This document shows, piece after piece, positions 24,120 through 39,100 of a stretch of DNA of 64,000 bases (position 1 is the stretch's first letter; every line of letters starts with the position of its first letter). A model generated the notes under the pieces. That model saw nothing but the letters and a program-made list of their open reading frames with translations, did not search any database and was not told the DNA's origin. The DNA is from Bolinopsis microptera (taxonomy: Eukaryota; Ctenophora; Tentaculata; Lobata; Bolinopsidae), in NCBI RefSeq assembly GCF_026151205.1, contig NC_087080.1, forward strand, positions 16,343,337 to 16,407,336, written 5' to 3'. Position numbers and translations under genes: made by a program.

Positions 24120-27100
24120 TACCAGATAAAACTGCTGGAAGATGAGATGAGGGAGGGTAGTACACGGCCCTCCAACCGTAAGACTAGGATCGCAACCCAG
24201 ATACTGGAGGACATTCTGCCTCACACTGGGGTCAGTTCATTTAACCTTAAATCTGACTCTTACTGATTATATTTATATATGAGTGATTAAAAGCGTCAGT
24301 TATTGCACCCATTAATCTGTAACCTGTCTTCTTTAGGTGTACAAAGACGTGCTAGTCTTGGTTTTAGACACGTTGAAGCAAGCTATCTACAGTTCTACAC
24401 TCACCTCCACATCAGTTACCCAGGATAAGGAGGGACACTCCCCCTCTTACCTACCTTACTTCGAAATGGTTTTCAGGTTACTACACCCCTCCCCTCACAG
24501 ACCTCCCCAACAGCCCCCTCCTCCTACAGCCCCCTCCTCCTACAGCCCCCACCCCCTTACAGACCCCCCCAACAGCCCCCTTCCCCTCACAGACCTCCAA
24601 AACAGCCCCCTTCCCCTTACAGACCTCCAAAACAGCCCCCTTCCCCTTACAGCTTTACAGCCCCCTCCCCCTTACAGACCTCCCAAAACAGCCCCCTCCT
24701 CCTTACAGACACCACCCCCTTACAGACCTCCCAAAACAGCCCCCTCCTCCTTACAGACCTCACAGACCTCCAAAACAGCCCCCTTCCCCTCACAGACCTC
24801 CAAAACAGCCCCCTCCCCCTTACAGACCTCCAAAACAGCCCCCTTCCCCTCACAGACCTCCAAAACAGCCCCCTTCCCCTTACAGACCTCCAAAACAGCC
24901 CCCTTCCCCTTACAGCTTTACAGCCCCCTCCCCCTTACAGACCTCCCAAAACAGCCCCCTCCTCCTTACAGACCTCCAAAACAGCCCCCTCCCCCTTAAA
25001 GACCTCCAAAACAGCCCCCACCCCCTTACAGACCCCCCCAACAGCCCCCTCCCCCTTACAGACCCCCCCAACAGCCCCCTTCCCCTCACAGACCTCCAAA
25101 ACAGCCCCCTTCCCCTTATAGACCTCCCAAAACAGCCCCTTCCCCTTACAGCTTTACAGCCCCCTCCCCCTTACAGACCTCCCAAAACAGCCCCCTCCTC
25201 CTTACAGCCCCCTCCCCCTTACAGACCTCCCAAAACAGCCCCCTCCTCCTTACAGACCCCACCCCCTTACAGAACTCCCAAAACAGCCCCCTCCTCCTTA
25301 CAGACCCCCACCCCCTTATAGCCCCCTCCTCCTTACAGACCCCACCCCCTTGCAGACCTCCCAAAACAGCCCCCTCCTCCTTACAGACCCCACCCCATTA
25401 CAGAACTCCCAAAACAGCCCCCTCCTCCTTACAGACCCCCACCCCCTTATAGCCCCCTCCTCCTTACAGACCCCACCCCCTTGCAGACCTCCCAAAACAG
25501 CCCCCTCCTCCTTACAGACCCCACCCCATTACAGAACTCCCAAAACAGCCCCCTCCTCCTTACAGACCCCACCCCCTTACAGACCTCCCAAAACAGCCCC
25601 GGCCCCCTCCCCCTTACAGACCGCCACCCCCTTATAGCCCCCTCCCCCAACCCCACATAGCTTATCAGTAATCATATCTGCACGTTTTTATTCACTGAAT
25701 AAAAGGAGCTAACTTTTGCAGTATTTTGCATCTGAAAAAGTGTGGCATTCTCTTAAAATTCTTTTCTACTGGAGGCGATGTTTTCTCAAAATTTGTGGCG
25801 CATTTGTGGCGGCCCCCATGTTCTTGCCCCCATTTGTGGCGGGTTTTGCCCCCATCCTATTTTTCCGGTTTAGAGTGTTTCTGTGTATTTTTTTGGTATG
25901 GTATGTTCACAGTAATTGCTCCTAAGGTCAACCAACAATATAAGGTGGTGAAATAAACCATCTTAAGACGTTTTAGGGTTTTTCTGAAATTTGTGGCGGT
26001 TTTTGCCCCCGTTTGGCAAAATTGCCCCCATCAAGTTTAGAGTGGTTCTGTGTATGTTTTTGGTATGGTATGTTCACAGTAGTTGCTCCTAAGGTCAACC
26101 AACAATATAAGGTGGTAAAATAAACCATCTTAAGACGTTTTAGGGTTTTTCTGAAATTTGTGGCGGTTTTCGCCCCCATTTGGAAAAATTGCCCCCATCC
26201 GGTTTAGAGTGGTTCTGTGTATGTTTTTGGTGTGGTGTGTTCACAGTAATTGCTCCTAAGGTCAACCAACAATATAAGGTGGTGAAATAAACGATCTTAA
26301 GACGTTTTAGGGTTATTCTGAAATTTGTGGCGGTTTTCGCCCCCATTTGGAAAAATTGCCCCCATCCGGTACCGGCCGGTTTAGAGTGGTTCTGTGTATG
26401 TTTTTGGTATGGTATGTTCACAGTTGTGGCTCCTAAGGTCAACCAACAATATAAGGTGGTGAAATAAACCATCTTAAGACGTTTAAGGGTTTTTCTGAAA
26501 TTTGTGGCGGTTTTCGCCCCCGTTTGGCAAAATTGCCCCCATCCGGTACCGGCCGGTTTAGAGTGGTTCTGTGTATGTTTTTGGTATGGTATGTTCACAG
26601 TAGTGGCTCCTAAGGTCAACCAACAATATAAGGTGGTGAAATAAACGATCTTAAGACGTTTTAGGGTTTTTCTGAAATTTGTGGCGGTTTTCGCCCCCGT
26701 TTGGCAAAATTGCCCCCATCCGGTTTAGAGTGGTTCTGTGTATGTTTTTGGTATGGTATGTTCACAGTAGTTGCTCCTAAGGTCAACCAACAATATAAGG
26801 TGGTGAAATAAACCATCTTAAGATGTTTTAGGGTTTTTCTGAAATTTGTGGCGGTTTTCGCCCCCGTTTGGCAAAATTGCCCCCATCCGGTTTAGAGTGG
26901 TTCTGTGTATGTTTTTGGTATGGTATGTTCACAGTAGTTGCTCCTAAGGTCAACCAACAATATAAGGTGGTGAAATAAACCATCTTAAGATGTTTTAGGG
27001 TTTTTCTGAAATTTGTGGCGGTTTTCGCCCCCGTTTGGCAAAATTGCCCCCATCCGGTTTAGAGTGGTTCTGTGTATGTTTTTGGTGTGGTGTGTTCACA

Positions 27101-30100
27101 GTAATTGCTCCTAAGGTCAACCAACAATATAAGGTGGTGAAATAAACGATCTTAAGACGTTTTAGGGTTATTCTGAAATTTGTGGCGGTTTTCGCCCCCA
27201 TTTGGAAAAATTGCCCCCATCCGGTACCGGCCGGTTTAGAGTGGTTCTGTGTATGTTTTTGGTATGGTATGTTCACAGTTGTGGCTCCTAAGGTCAACCA
27301 ACAATATAAGGTGGTGAAATAAACCATCTTAAGACGTTTAAGGGTTTTTCTGAAATTTGTGGCGGTTTTCGCCCCCGTTTGGCAAAATTGCCCCCATCCG
27401 GTACCGGCCGGTTTAGAGTGGTTCTGTGTATGTTTTTGGTATGGTATGTTCACAGTAGTGGCTCCTAAGGTCAACCAACAATATAAGGTGGTGAAATAAA
27501 CGATCTTAAGACGTTTTAGGGTTTTTTCTGAAATTTGTGGCGGTTTTCGCCCCCGTTTGGCAAAATTGCCCCCATCCGGTTTAGAGTGGTTCTGTGTATG
27601 TTTTTGGTATGGTATGTTCACAGTAGTTGCTCCTAAGGTCAACCAACAATATAAGGTGGTGAAATAAACCATCTTAAGATGTTTTAGGGTTTTTCTGAAA
27701 TTTGTGGCGGTTTTCGCCCCCGTTTGGCAAAATTGCCCCCATCCGGTTTAGAGTGGTTCTGTGTATGTTTTTGGTATGGTATGTTCACAGTAGTTGCTCC
27801 TAAGGTCAACCAACAATATAAGGTGGTGAAATAAACCATCTTAAGACGTTTAAGGGTTTTTCTGAAATTTGTGGCGGTTTTCGCCCCCGTTTGGCAAAAT
27901 TGCCCCCATCCGGTTTAGAGAGTTAAAGTTGGTTCTGTGTATGTTTTTGGTATGGTATGTTCACAGTAGTGGCTCCTAAGGTCAACCAACAATATAAGGT
28001 GGTGAAATAAACGATCTTAAGACGTTTTAGGGTTTTTCTGAAATTTGTGGCGGTTTTCGCCCCCATTTGGAAAAATTGCCCCGATCCGGTTTAGAGTGGT
28101 TCTGTGTATGTTTTTGGTGTGGTATGTTCACAGTAGTTGCTCCTAAGGTCAACCAACAATATAAGGTGGTTAAATAAACCATCTTAAGACGTTTTAGGGT
28201 TTTTCTGAAATTTGTGGCGGTTTTCGCCCCCGTTTGGCAAAATTGCCCCCATCCGGTTTAGAGTGGTTCTGTGTATGTTTTTGGTATGGTATGTTCACAG
28301 TAGTTGCTCCTAAGGTCAACCAACAATATAAGGTGCCCCCCATCCAGTTTAGAGTGGTTCTGTGTATGTTTTTGGTATGGTATGTTCACAGTAGTTGCTC
28401 CTAAGGTCAACCAACAATATAAGGTGGTGAAATAAACCATCTTAAGATGTTTTAGGGTTTTTCTGAAATTTGTGGCGGTTTTCGCCCCCGTTTGGCAAAA
28501 TTTTCCCCATCCGGTTTAGATTGGTTCTGTGTATGTTTTTGGTATGGTATGTTCACAGTAGTGGCTCCTAAGGTCAACCAACAATATAAGGTGGTGAAAT
28601 AAACGATCTTAAGACGTTTTAGGGTTTTTCTGAAATTTGTGGCGGTTTTCGCCCCCGTTTGGCAAAATTGCCCCCATCCGGTTTAGAGTGGTTCTGTGTA
28701 TGTTTTTGGTATGGTATGTTCACAGTAGTTGCTCCTAAGGTCAACCAACAATATAAGGTGGTGAAATAAACCATCTTAAGATGTTTTAGGGTTATTCTGA
28801 AATTTGTGGCGGTTTTCGCCCCCGTTTGGCAAAATTGCCCCCATCCGGTTTAGAGTGGTTCTGTGTATGTTTTTGGTATGGTATGTTCACAGTAGTGGCT
28901 TCTAAGGTCAACCAACAATATAAGGTGGTGAAATAAACCATCTTAAGACGTTTTAGGGTTTTTCTGAAATTTGTGGCGGTTTTCGCCCCCGTTTGGCAAA
29001 ATTGCCCCCATCCGGTTTAGAGTGGTTCTGTGTATGTTTTTGGTATGGTATGTTCACAGTAGTTGCTCCTAAGGTCAACCAACAATATAAGGTGGTGAAA
29101 TAAACCATCTTAAGATGTTTTAGGGTTTTTCTGAAATTTGTGGCGGTTTTCGCCCCCGTTTGGCAAAATTGCCCCCATCCGGTTTAGAGTGGTTCTGTGT
29201 ATGTTTTTGGTATGGTATGTTCACAGTAGTTGCTCCTAAGGTCAACCAACAATATAAGGTGGTGAAATAAACCATCTTAAGACGTTTAAGGGTTTTTCTG
29301 AAATTTGTGGCGGTTTTCGCCCCCGTTTGGCAAAATTGCCCCCATCCGGTTTAGAGAGTTAAAGTTGGTTCTTTGTATGTTTTTGGTATGGTATGTTCAC
29401 AGTAGTGGCTTCTAAGGTCAACCAACAATATAAGGTGGTGAAATAAACCATCTTAAGATGTTTTAGGGTTTTTCTGAAATTTGTGGCGGTTTTCGCCCCC
29501 GTTTGGCAAAATTGCCCCCATCCGGTTTAGAGTGGTTCTGTGTATATTTTTGGTATGGTATGTTCACAGTAGTTGCTCCTAAGGTCAACCAACAATATAA
29601 GGTGGTGAAATAAACCATCTTAAGATGTTTTAGGGTTTTTCTGAAATTTGTGGCGGTTTTCGCCCCCGTTTGGCAAAATTGCCCCCATCCGGTTTAGAGT
29701 GGTTCTGTGTATGTTTTTGGTATGGTATGTTCACAGTAGTGGCTTCTAAGGTCAACCAACAATATAAGGTGGTGAAATAAACCATCTTAAGACGTTTTAG
29801 GGTTTTTCTGAAATTTGTGGCGGTTTTCGCCCCCGTTTGGCAAAATTGCCCCCATCCGGTTTAGAGTGGTTCTGTGTATGTTTTTGGTATGGTATGTTCA
29901 CAGTAGTTGCTCCTAAGGTCAACCAACAATATAAGGTGGTAAAATAAACCATCTTAAGACGTTTTAGGGTTTTTCTGAAATTTGTGGCGGTTTTCGCCCC
30001 CATTTGGAAAAATTGCCCCCATCCGGTTTAGAGTGGTTCTGTGTATGTTTTTGGTGTGGTGTGTTCACAGTAATTGCTCCTAAGGTCAACCAACAATATA

Positions 30101-33100
30101 AGGTGGTGAAATAAACGATCTTAAGACGTTTTAGGGTTATTCTGAAATTTGTGGCGGTTTTCGCCCCCATTTGGAAAAATTGCCCCCATCCGGTACCGGC
30201 CGGTTAAGAGTGGTTCTGTGTATGTTTTTGGTATGGTATGTTCACAGTTGTGGCTCCTAAGGTCAACCAACAATATAAGGTGGTGAAATAAACCATCTTA
30301 AGACGTTTAAGGGTTTTTCTGAAATTTGTGGCGGTTTTCGCCCCCGTTTGGCAAAATTGCCCCCATCCGGTTTAGAGAGTTAAAGTTGGTTCTGTGTATG
30401 TTTTTGGTATGGTATGTTCACAGTAGTGGCTCCTAAGGTCAACCAACAATATAAGGTGGTGAAATAAACGATCTTAAGACGTTTTAGGGTTTTTCTGAAA
30501 TTTGTGGCGGTTTTCGCCCCCGTTTGGCAAAATTGCCCCCATCCGGTTTAGAGTGGTTCTGTGTATGTTTTTGGTATGGTATGTTCACAGTAGTGGCTTC
30601 TAAGGTCAACCAACAATATAAGGTGGTGAAATAAACCATCTTAAGATGTTTTAGGGTTTTTCTGAAATTTGTGGCGGTTTTCGCCCCCGTTTGGCAAAAT
30701 TGCCCCCATCCGGTTTAGAGTGGTTCTGTGTATGTTTTTGGTATGGTATGTTCACAGTAGTTGCTCCTAAGGTCAACCAACAATATAAGGTGGTGAAATA
30801 AACCATCTTAAGACGTTTAAGGGTTTTTCTGAAATTTGTGGCGGTTTTCGCCCCCGTTTGGCAAAATTGCCCCCATCCGGTTTAGAGAGTTAAAGTTGGT
30901 TCTGTGTATGTTTTTGGTATGGTATGTTCACAGTAGTGGCTCCTAAGGTCAACCAACAATATAAGGTGGTGAAATAAACGATCTTAAGACGTTTTAGGGT
31001 TTTTCTGAAATTTGTGGCGGTTTTCGCCCCCATTTGGAAAAATTGCCCCGATCCGGTTTAGAGTGGTTCTGTGTATGTTTTTGGTGTGGTATGTTCACAG
31101 TAGTTGCTCCTAAGGTCAACCAACAATATAAGGTGGTTAAATAAACCATCTTAAGACGTTTTAGGGTTTTTCTGAAATTTGTGGCGGTTTTCGCCCCCGT
31201 TTGGCAAAATTGCCCCCATCCGGTTTAGAGTGGTTCTGTGTATGTTTTTGGTATGGTATGTTCACAGTAGTTGCTCCTAAGGTCAACCAACAATATAAGG
31301 TGCCCCCCATCCAGTTTAGAGTGGTTCTGTGTATGTTTTTGGTATGGTATGTTCACAGTAGTTGCTCCTAAGGTCAACCAACAATATAAGGTGGTGAAAT
31401 AAACCATCTTAAGATGTTTTAGGGTTTTTCTGAAATTTGTGGCGGTTTTCGCCCCCGTTTGGCAAAATTTCCCCCATCCGGTTTAGATTGGTTCTGTGTA
31501 TGTTTTTGGTATGGTATGTTCACAGTAGTGGCTCCTAAGGTCAACCAACAATATAAGGTGGTGAAATAAACGATCTTAAGACGTTTTAGGGTTTTTCTGA
31601 AATTTGTGGCGGTTTTCGCCCCCGTTTGGCAAAATTGCCCCCATCCGGTTTAGAGTGGTTCTGTGTATGTTTTTGGTATGGTATGTTCACAGTAGTTGCT
31701 CCTAAGGTCAACCAACAATATAAGGTGGTGAAATAAACCATCTTAAGATGTTTTAGGGTTTTTCTGAAATTTGTGGCGGTTTTCGCCCCCGTTTGGCAAA
31801 ATTGCCCCCATCCGGTTTAGAGAGTTAAAGTTGGTTCTTTGTATGTTTTTGGTATGGTATGTTCACAGTAGTGGCTTCTAAGGTCAACCAACAATATAAG
31901 GTGGTGAAATAAACCATCTTAAGATGTTTTAGGGTTTTTCTGAAATTTGTGGCGGTTTTCGCCCCCGTTTGGCAAAATTGCCCCCATCCGGTTTAGAGTG
32001 GTTCTGTGTATATTTTTGGTATGGTATGTTCACAGTAGTGGCTTCTAAGGTCAACCAACAATATAAGGTGGTGAAATAAACCATCTTAAGACGTTTTAGG
32101 GTTTTTCTGAAATTTGTGGCGGTTTTCGCCCCCGTTTGGCAAAATTGCCCCCATCCGGTTTAGAGTGGTTCTGTGTATGTTTTTGGTATGGTATGTTCAC
32201 AGTAGTTGCTCCTAAGGTCAACCAACAATATAAGGTGGTGAAATAAACCATCTTAAGATGTTTTAGGGTTTTTCTGAAATTTGTGGCGGTTTTCGCCCCC
32301 GTTTGGCAAAATTGCCCCCATCCGGTTTAGAGTGGTTCTGTGTATGTTTTTGGTATGGTATGTTCACAGTAGTTGCTCCTAAGGTCAACCAACAATATAA
32401 GGTGGTGAAATAAACCATCTTAAGACGTTTAAGGGTTTTTCTGAAATTTGTGGCGGTTTTCGCCCCCGTTTGGCAAAATTGCCCCCATCCGGTTTAGAGA
32501 GTTAAAGTTGGTTCTTTGTATGTTTTTGGTATGGTATGTTCACAGTAGTGGCTTCTAAGGTCAACCAACAATATAAGGTGGTGAAATAAACCATCTTAAG
32601 ATGTTTTAGGGTTTTTCTGAAATTTGTGGCGGTTTTCGCCCCCGTTTGGCAAAATTGCCCCCATCCGGTTTAGAGTGGTTCTGTGTATATTTTTGGTATG
32701 GTATGTTCAACAATATAAGGTGGTGAAATAAACCATCTTAAGATGTTTTAGGGTTTTTCTGAAATTTGTGGCGGTTTTCGCCCCCGTTTGGCAAAATTGC
32801 CCCCATCCGGTTTAGAGTGGTTCTGTGTATGTTTTTGGTATGGTATGTTCACAGTAGTGGCTTCTAAGGTCAACCAACAATATAAGGTGGTGAAATAAAC
32901 CATCTTAAGACGTTTTAGGGTTTTTCTGAAATTTGTGGCGGTTTTCGCCCCCGTTTGGCAAAATTGCCCCCATCCGGTTTAGAGTGGTTCTGTGTATGTT
33001 TTTGGTATGGTATGTTCACAGTAGTTGCTCCTAAGGTCAACCAACAATATAAGGTGGTGAAATAAACCATCTTAAGATGTTTTAGGGTTTTTCTGAAATT

Positions 33101-36100
33101 TGTGGCGGTTTTCGCCCCCGTTTGGCAAAATTGCCCCCATCCGGTTTAGAGTGGTTCTGTGTATGTTTTTGGTATGGTATGTTCACAGTAGTTGCTCCTA
33201 AGGTCAACCAACAATATAAGGTGGTGAAATAAACCATCTTAAGACGTTTAAGGGTTTTTCTGAAATTTGTGGCGGTTTTCGCCCCCGTTTGGCAAAATTG
33301 CCCCCATCCGGTTTAGAGAGTTAAAGTTGGTTCTTTGTATGTTTTTGGTATGGTATGTTCACAGTAGTGGCTTCTAAGGTCAACCAACAATATAAGGTGG
33401 TGAAATAAACCATCTTAAGATGTTTTAGGGTTTTTCTGAAATTTGTGGCGGTTTTCGCCCCCGTTTGGCAAAATTGCCCCCATCCGGTTTAGAGTGGTTC
33501 TGTGTATATTTTTGGTACGGTATGTTCAACAATATAAGGTGGTGAAATAAACCATCTTAAGATGTTTTAGGGTTTTTCTGAAATTTGTGGCGGTTTTCGC
33601 CCCCGTTTGTCAAAATTACCCCCATCCGGTTTATAGAGTGGATCTGTGTATGCTTTTGGTATGGTATGTTCACAGTAGTTGCTCCTAAGGTCAACCAACA
33701 ATATAAGGTGGTGAAATAAACCATCTTAAGATGTTTTAGGGTTTTTCTGAAATTTGTGGCGGTTTTCGCCCCCGTTTGGCAAAATTGCCCCCATCCGGTT
33801 TAGAGTGGTTCTGTGTATGTTTTTGGTATGGTATGTTCACAGTAGTGGCTTCTAAGGTCAACCAACAATATAAGGTGGTGAAATAAACCATCTTAAGACG
33901 TTTTAGGGTTTTTCTGAAATTTGTGGCGGTTTTCGCCCCCGTTTGGCAAAATTGCCCCCATCCGGTTTAGAGTGGTTCTGTGTATGTTTTTGGTATGGTA
34001 TGTTCACAGTAGTTGCTCCTAAGGTCAACCAACAATATAAGGTGGTGAAATAAACCATCTTAAGATGTTTTAGGGTTTTTCTGAAATTTGTGGCGGTTTT
34101 CGCCCCCGTTTGGCAAAATTGCCCCCATCCGGTTTAGAGTGGTTCTGTGTATGTTTTTGGTATGGTATGTTCACAGTAGTTGCTCCTAAGGTCAACCAAC
34201 AATATAAGGTGGTGAAATAAACCATCTTAAGACGTTTAAGGGTTTTTCTGAAATTTGTGGCGGTTTTCGCCCCCGTTTGGCAAAATTGCCCCCATCCGGT
34301 TTAGAGAGTTAAAGTTGGTTCTTTGTATGTTTTTGGTATGGTATGTTCACAGTAGTGGCTTCTAAGGTCAACCAACAATATAAGGTGGTGAAATAAACCA
34401 TCTTAAGATGTTTTAGGGTTTTTCTGAAATTTGTGGCGGTTTTCGCCCCCGTTTGGCAAAATTGCCCCCATCCGGTTTAGAGTGGTTCTGTGTATATTTT
34501 TGGTATGGTATGTTCAACAATATAAGGTGATGAAATAAACCATCTTAAGATGTTTTAGGGTTTTTCTGAAATTTGTGGCGGTTTTCGCCCCCGTTTGTCA
34601 AAATTACCCCCATCCGGTTTATAGAGTGGTTTTGTGTATGCTTTTGGTATGGTATGTTCACAGTAGTTGCTCCTAAGGTCAACCAACAATATAAGGTGGT
34701 GAAATAAACCATCTTAAGATGTTTTAGGGTTTTTCTGAAATTTGTGGCGGTTTTCGCCCCCGTTTGGCAAAATTGCCCCCATCCGGTTTAGAGTGGTTCT
34801 GTGTATGTTTTTGGTATGGTATGTTCACAGTAGTGGCTTCTAAGGTCAACCAACAATATAAGGTGGTGAAATAAACCATCTTAAGACGTTTTAGGGTTTT
34901 TCTGAAATTTGTGGCGGTTTTCGCCCCCGTTTGGCAAAATTGCCCCCATCCGGTTTAGAGTGGTTCTGTGTATGTTTTTGGTATGGTATGTTCACAGTAG
35001 TTGCTCCTAAGGTCAACCAACAATATAAGGTGGTGAAATAAACCATCTTAAGATGTTTTAGGGTTTTTCTGAAATTTGTGGCGGTTTTCGCCCCCGTTTG
35101 GCAAAATTGCCCCCATCCGGTTTAGAGTGGTTCTGTGTATGTTTTTGGTATGGTATGTTCACAGTAGTTGCTCCTAAGGTCAACCAACAATATAAGGTGG
35201 TGAAATAAACCATCTTAAGACGTTTAAGGGTTTTTCTGAAATTTGTGGCGGTTTTCGCCCCCGTTTGGCAAAATTGCCCCCATCCGGTTTAGAGAGTTAA
35301 AGTTGGTTCTTTGTATGTTTTTGGTATGGTATGTTCACAGTAGTGGCTTCTAAGGTCAACCAACAATATAAGGTGGTGAAATAAACCATCTTAAGATGTT
35401 TTAGGGTTTTTCTGAAATTTGTGGCGGTTTTCGCCCCCGTTTGGCAAAATTGCCCCCATCCGGTTTAGAGTGGTTCTGTGTATATTTTTGGTATGGTATG
35501 TTCACAGTAGTTGCTCCTAAGGTCAACCAACAATATAAGGTGGTGAAATAAACCATCTTAAGATGTTTTAGGGTTTTTCTGAAATTTGTGGCGGTTTTCG
35601 CCCCCGTTTGGCAAAATTGCCCCCATCCGGTTTAGAGTGGTTCTGTGTATATTTTTGGTATGGTATGTTCACAGTAGTTGCTCCTAAGGTCAACCAACAA
35701 TATAAGGTGGCGAAATAAACCATCTTAAGATGTTTTATGGTTTTTCTGAAATTTGTGGCGGTTTTCGCCCCCGTTTGGCAAAATTGCCCCCATCCAGTTT
35801 AGAGTGGTTCTGTGTATTTTTTTGATATGGTATGTTCACAGTAGTTGCTCCTACAAATCTCAGAAAAGTCCTAAAAACATACACAGAGCCACCTAAACCG
35901 GATGGGGGCAATTTTGCCAAACGGGGGTGAAAACCACCAGATAATTCAAAAAAACCATAAAACGTCTTAAGATGGTTTATTTCGCGATCTTATATTGTTG
36001 GTTGACCTTAGGAGCAACTACTGTGAAGTGTGAACATACCATACCAAAAGCATACACAGAACCACTCTATAAACCGGATGGGGGCAATTTTGCCAAACGG

Positions 36101-39100
36101 GGGTGAAAACCACCAGATAATTCAGAAAAACCATAAAACGTTTTGAGATGGTTTATTTCACGGTCTTATATTGTTGGTTGTCCTTAGTAGCAACTACTGT
36201 GAACATACCATATCAAAAACATACACATAACCACTCTTAACCGGATGGGGACAATTTTGACAAACGGGGGCGAAAACCGCCACAAATTTCAGAAAAACCA
36301 TAAAACGTCTTAAGATGGTTTATTTCGCGATCTTATATTGTTGGTTGACCTTAGGAGCAACTACTGTGAAGTGTGAACATACCATACCAAAAGCATACAC
36401 AGAACCACTCTATAAACCGGATGGGGGTAATTTTGACAAACGGGGGCGAAAACCGCCACAAATTTCAGAAAAACCATAAAACGTCTTAAGATGGTTTATT
36501 TCGCGATCTTATATTGTTCGTTGACCTTAGGAGCAACTACTGTGAACATACCATACCAAAAACATACACAGAACCACTCTGAACCGGAATGGGGGCAATT
36601 TTTCCAAACGGGGGCGAAAACCGCCACAAATTTCAGAAAAACCCTAAAACGTCTTATAAGATGATTAACTTTACGATCTAAAAGTATTGGTTTACCTTCA
36701 TAGTATCATTATGATTAATATAATACATTATACCAAAAAATTCACTGAACCACTCTAAAATGGTCATATTATATACTACAGGGTGGCCCAAAAGTAACTA
36801 CCCACACGCAACCCTTTAATAACTCACGTAATTGGCATCAGAATTGCTTACAAATTTCAGAGAATATAGATATGGGTCAAACTTAAATTTCCTGAAATTT
36901 CCATCAATTACAGAGGGTGTGGCACACCACTCCCTCTTTTTCTCTTTTGTCACCATAAAGTGAGAACGTTTTGAGTTAAGAACTCCAAAATTTCCAGACA
37001 CATGTGGTTTGATAATTCAAGTTGGTTGTTTATAACTAAGCCGAGTTATGACCCTTTTAAGCTTTTAAGGTCTTTCGGATACGTGATCTCTGCACTTAAT
37101 CAGTGATTTCGTCACCCAATTATTTGGGATATTTTGGATTATTTCTGCTTCCGTTGCGAACACTGATTACCGGGCACGCAGATATTATTTCTTGGAGGTA
37201 CTCGTTAGTTATGACCCTTTTAAGGTCTTTCGGATACGTGATCTCTGCACTTAATCAGTGATTTCGTCACCCAATCAGTGATCTTATCGGGAGCTATTCA
37301 AGTATTCAGTAGCGGGCAATAATGAGCCTCATTAGGCGGTACCTAGCATGCGGTAAACCGCATCTGGACGCTCTCCAGCTCCAAAACAGTCCCCCAACTT
37401 CCATGAGCCGCAGGTGGATTCCACAATTGGACACAATACTCAAGATGAGGTCTTATTAAAGCTTTATATATAGCAATCATAACAACCTTTTCTCTAATAA
37501 CTAAATTCCTTACAATCCAACAAATCATACGATTTGCCTTAGCGATACATGCTTTGATCTGTTCGTTCCAAAGTAGGGAGTTATGGGTAATAACCCCTAA
37601 ATCTTTTTCCTGTGCAGATACTTCAAGTTCTATACCATTTACCTTATAATTTAAATCAGGATTGTTGTTAAAATTAATATGCACTACTTTGCACTTGTAG
37701 AATTAGTTAGAATAAGGTAGATTGAAACTGTTAATATCTCAATATTAGGCAAATTACACGATGGTCCCATCTGCATTACCATGTCACAACCGTGTCATAG
37801 CCATTCAATAACCATTGCATAACCAATAACCATTGCATAACCATGCCATAACCATGTTAGAACCATGTCATAACCAAGTCATAACTATATCACAACTAAA
37901 AAGTGGTCACTATTCGGTACTTCTAAAGTGGTCACTAGCCGATAACTGGCCGGTCACTAGGCGGTTACTATCCGGCTACTAGTTGAAATGCTCCCTCTCT
38001 ATCAAATTAAGAGTGGCTACTAATAATAAAGAAGGAGCATTAATTATACTAATAGCTGGTCACTTATAGTGACCGGCTAGTAGCTAGTAAGTGGTCACTA
38101 GCCGGCTAGTTACTTGCTGAATTCTCGATAATTCCAATCATAGTTGTTGATAATAACTTTTGTCAGAATGAGTTTGAATAAGGTAGAATAATAGCTCAAT
38201 AATAAGCAAAATACATGATGGGGGCAAGATTCATATCCGCCACAAAATCTGAGAAAACACCCTCTGTTCTACTGGGAAAATTTAAATCTGTGGACATTTT
38301 TTGGATTGCGCTAAAATATTTTTGTGTATAGTTATTGGTGTTCAGCAGTTAGTGCACTCTAAATGCGCGCGCGGCATTCTGAACTAAATGCATGCTCTAC
38401 ACTAAAAGCCACGTGCAGTCTTGGATCTGCGTGCTCAGAATCTACGAACATAGTCGATACTCGATTGCAACATTTCTCATTGAAGTTCTTCCTAGCATGA
38501 AATGTGCCGGAAAGATGCCACAATCTTTCTCTATTCGATTTGACGTTTATTGTCCGGCCCTGACTCCGCCAAATAAAGCTAGGAAATTCCCTCAACATTT
38601 GTTGTATTTCACGAAAGGTTACCAAGGAGACCATAAGGCATTATCTTTATAATAGAATAGAGTATCGATTTTATAATCAATTTGGAGTCACAAATAATGG
38701 TATATTATCATCATGTAAGATAACGTTTCCATGATATTATATTCAGTACATACCATACTTTCTTTTAGATTTATGTTGCACTTATGATGGCTCCGGCTGA
38801 AAGTAATATGACTCATTTTATCTAGAAGATCGTAATTTCATTGCTTCTGAAGTAGCTATCAGTTCGCCGGTCAATGTTGGGTATAATACTCTTGTATTCA
38901 GTCTAGTGTACTGAAAATATTGTGTCAGATTGGAGGAGGAACGGAACACAGCAGCGGAAACGCTAAAAGATGAAAGTGAGCAGTTGAGGAGCGAGGTTTC
39001 CAAAACACGGAGCGAGAGTGAGAATATTGCTGCCTTGTTGGACAAAAAGACAAGAAAGTAAAAGTCCTTGATTTGCTCAAATAGCAGTCGCTTATTCCTT

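Noticed and set aside
24480..25656. Pro/Ser/Thr-rich and Gly/Arg-rich frames in the C-rich array
   Set aside because: The plus frame is read-through from exon 2 past its donor. The rest is base composition.
25973..36000. Minus-strand frames of up to 225 codons in the 167-bp satellite
   Set aside because: Chance open frames in a repeat whose copies shift frame (167 is not a multiple of three); no domain.
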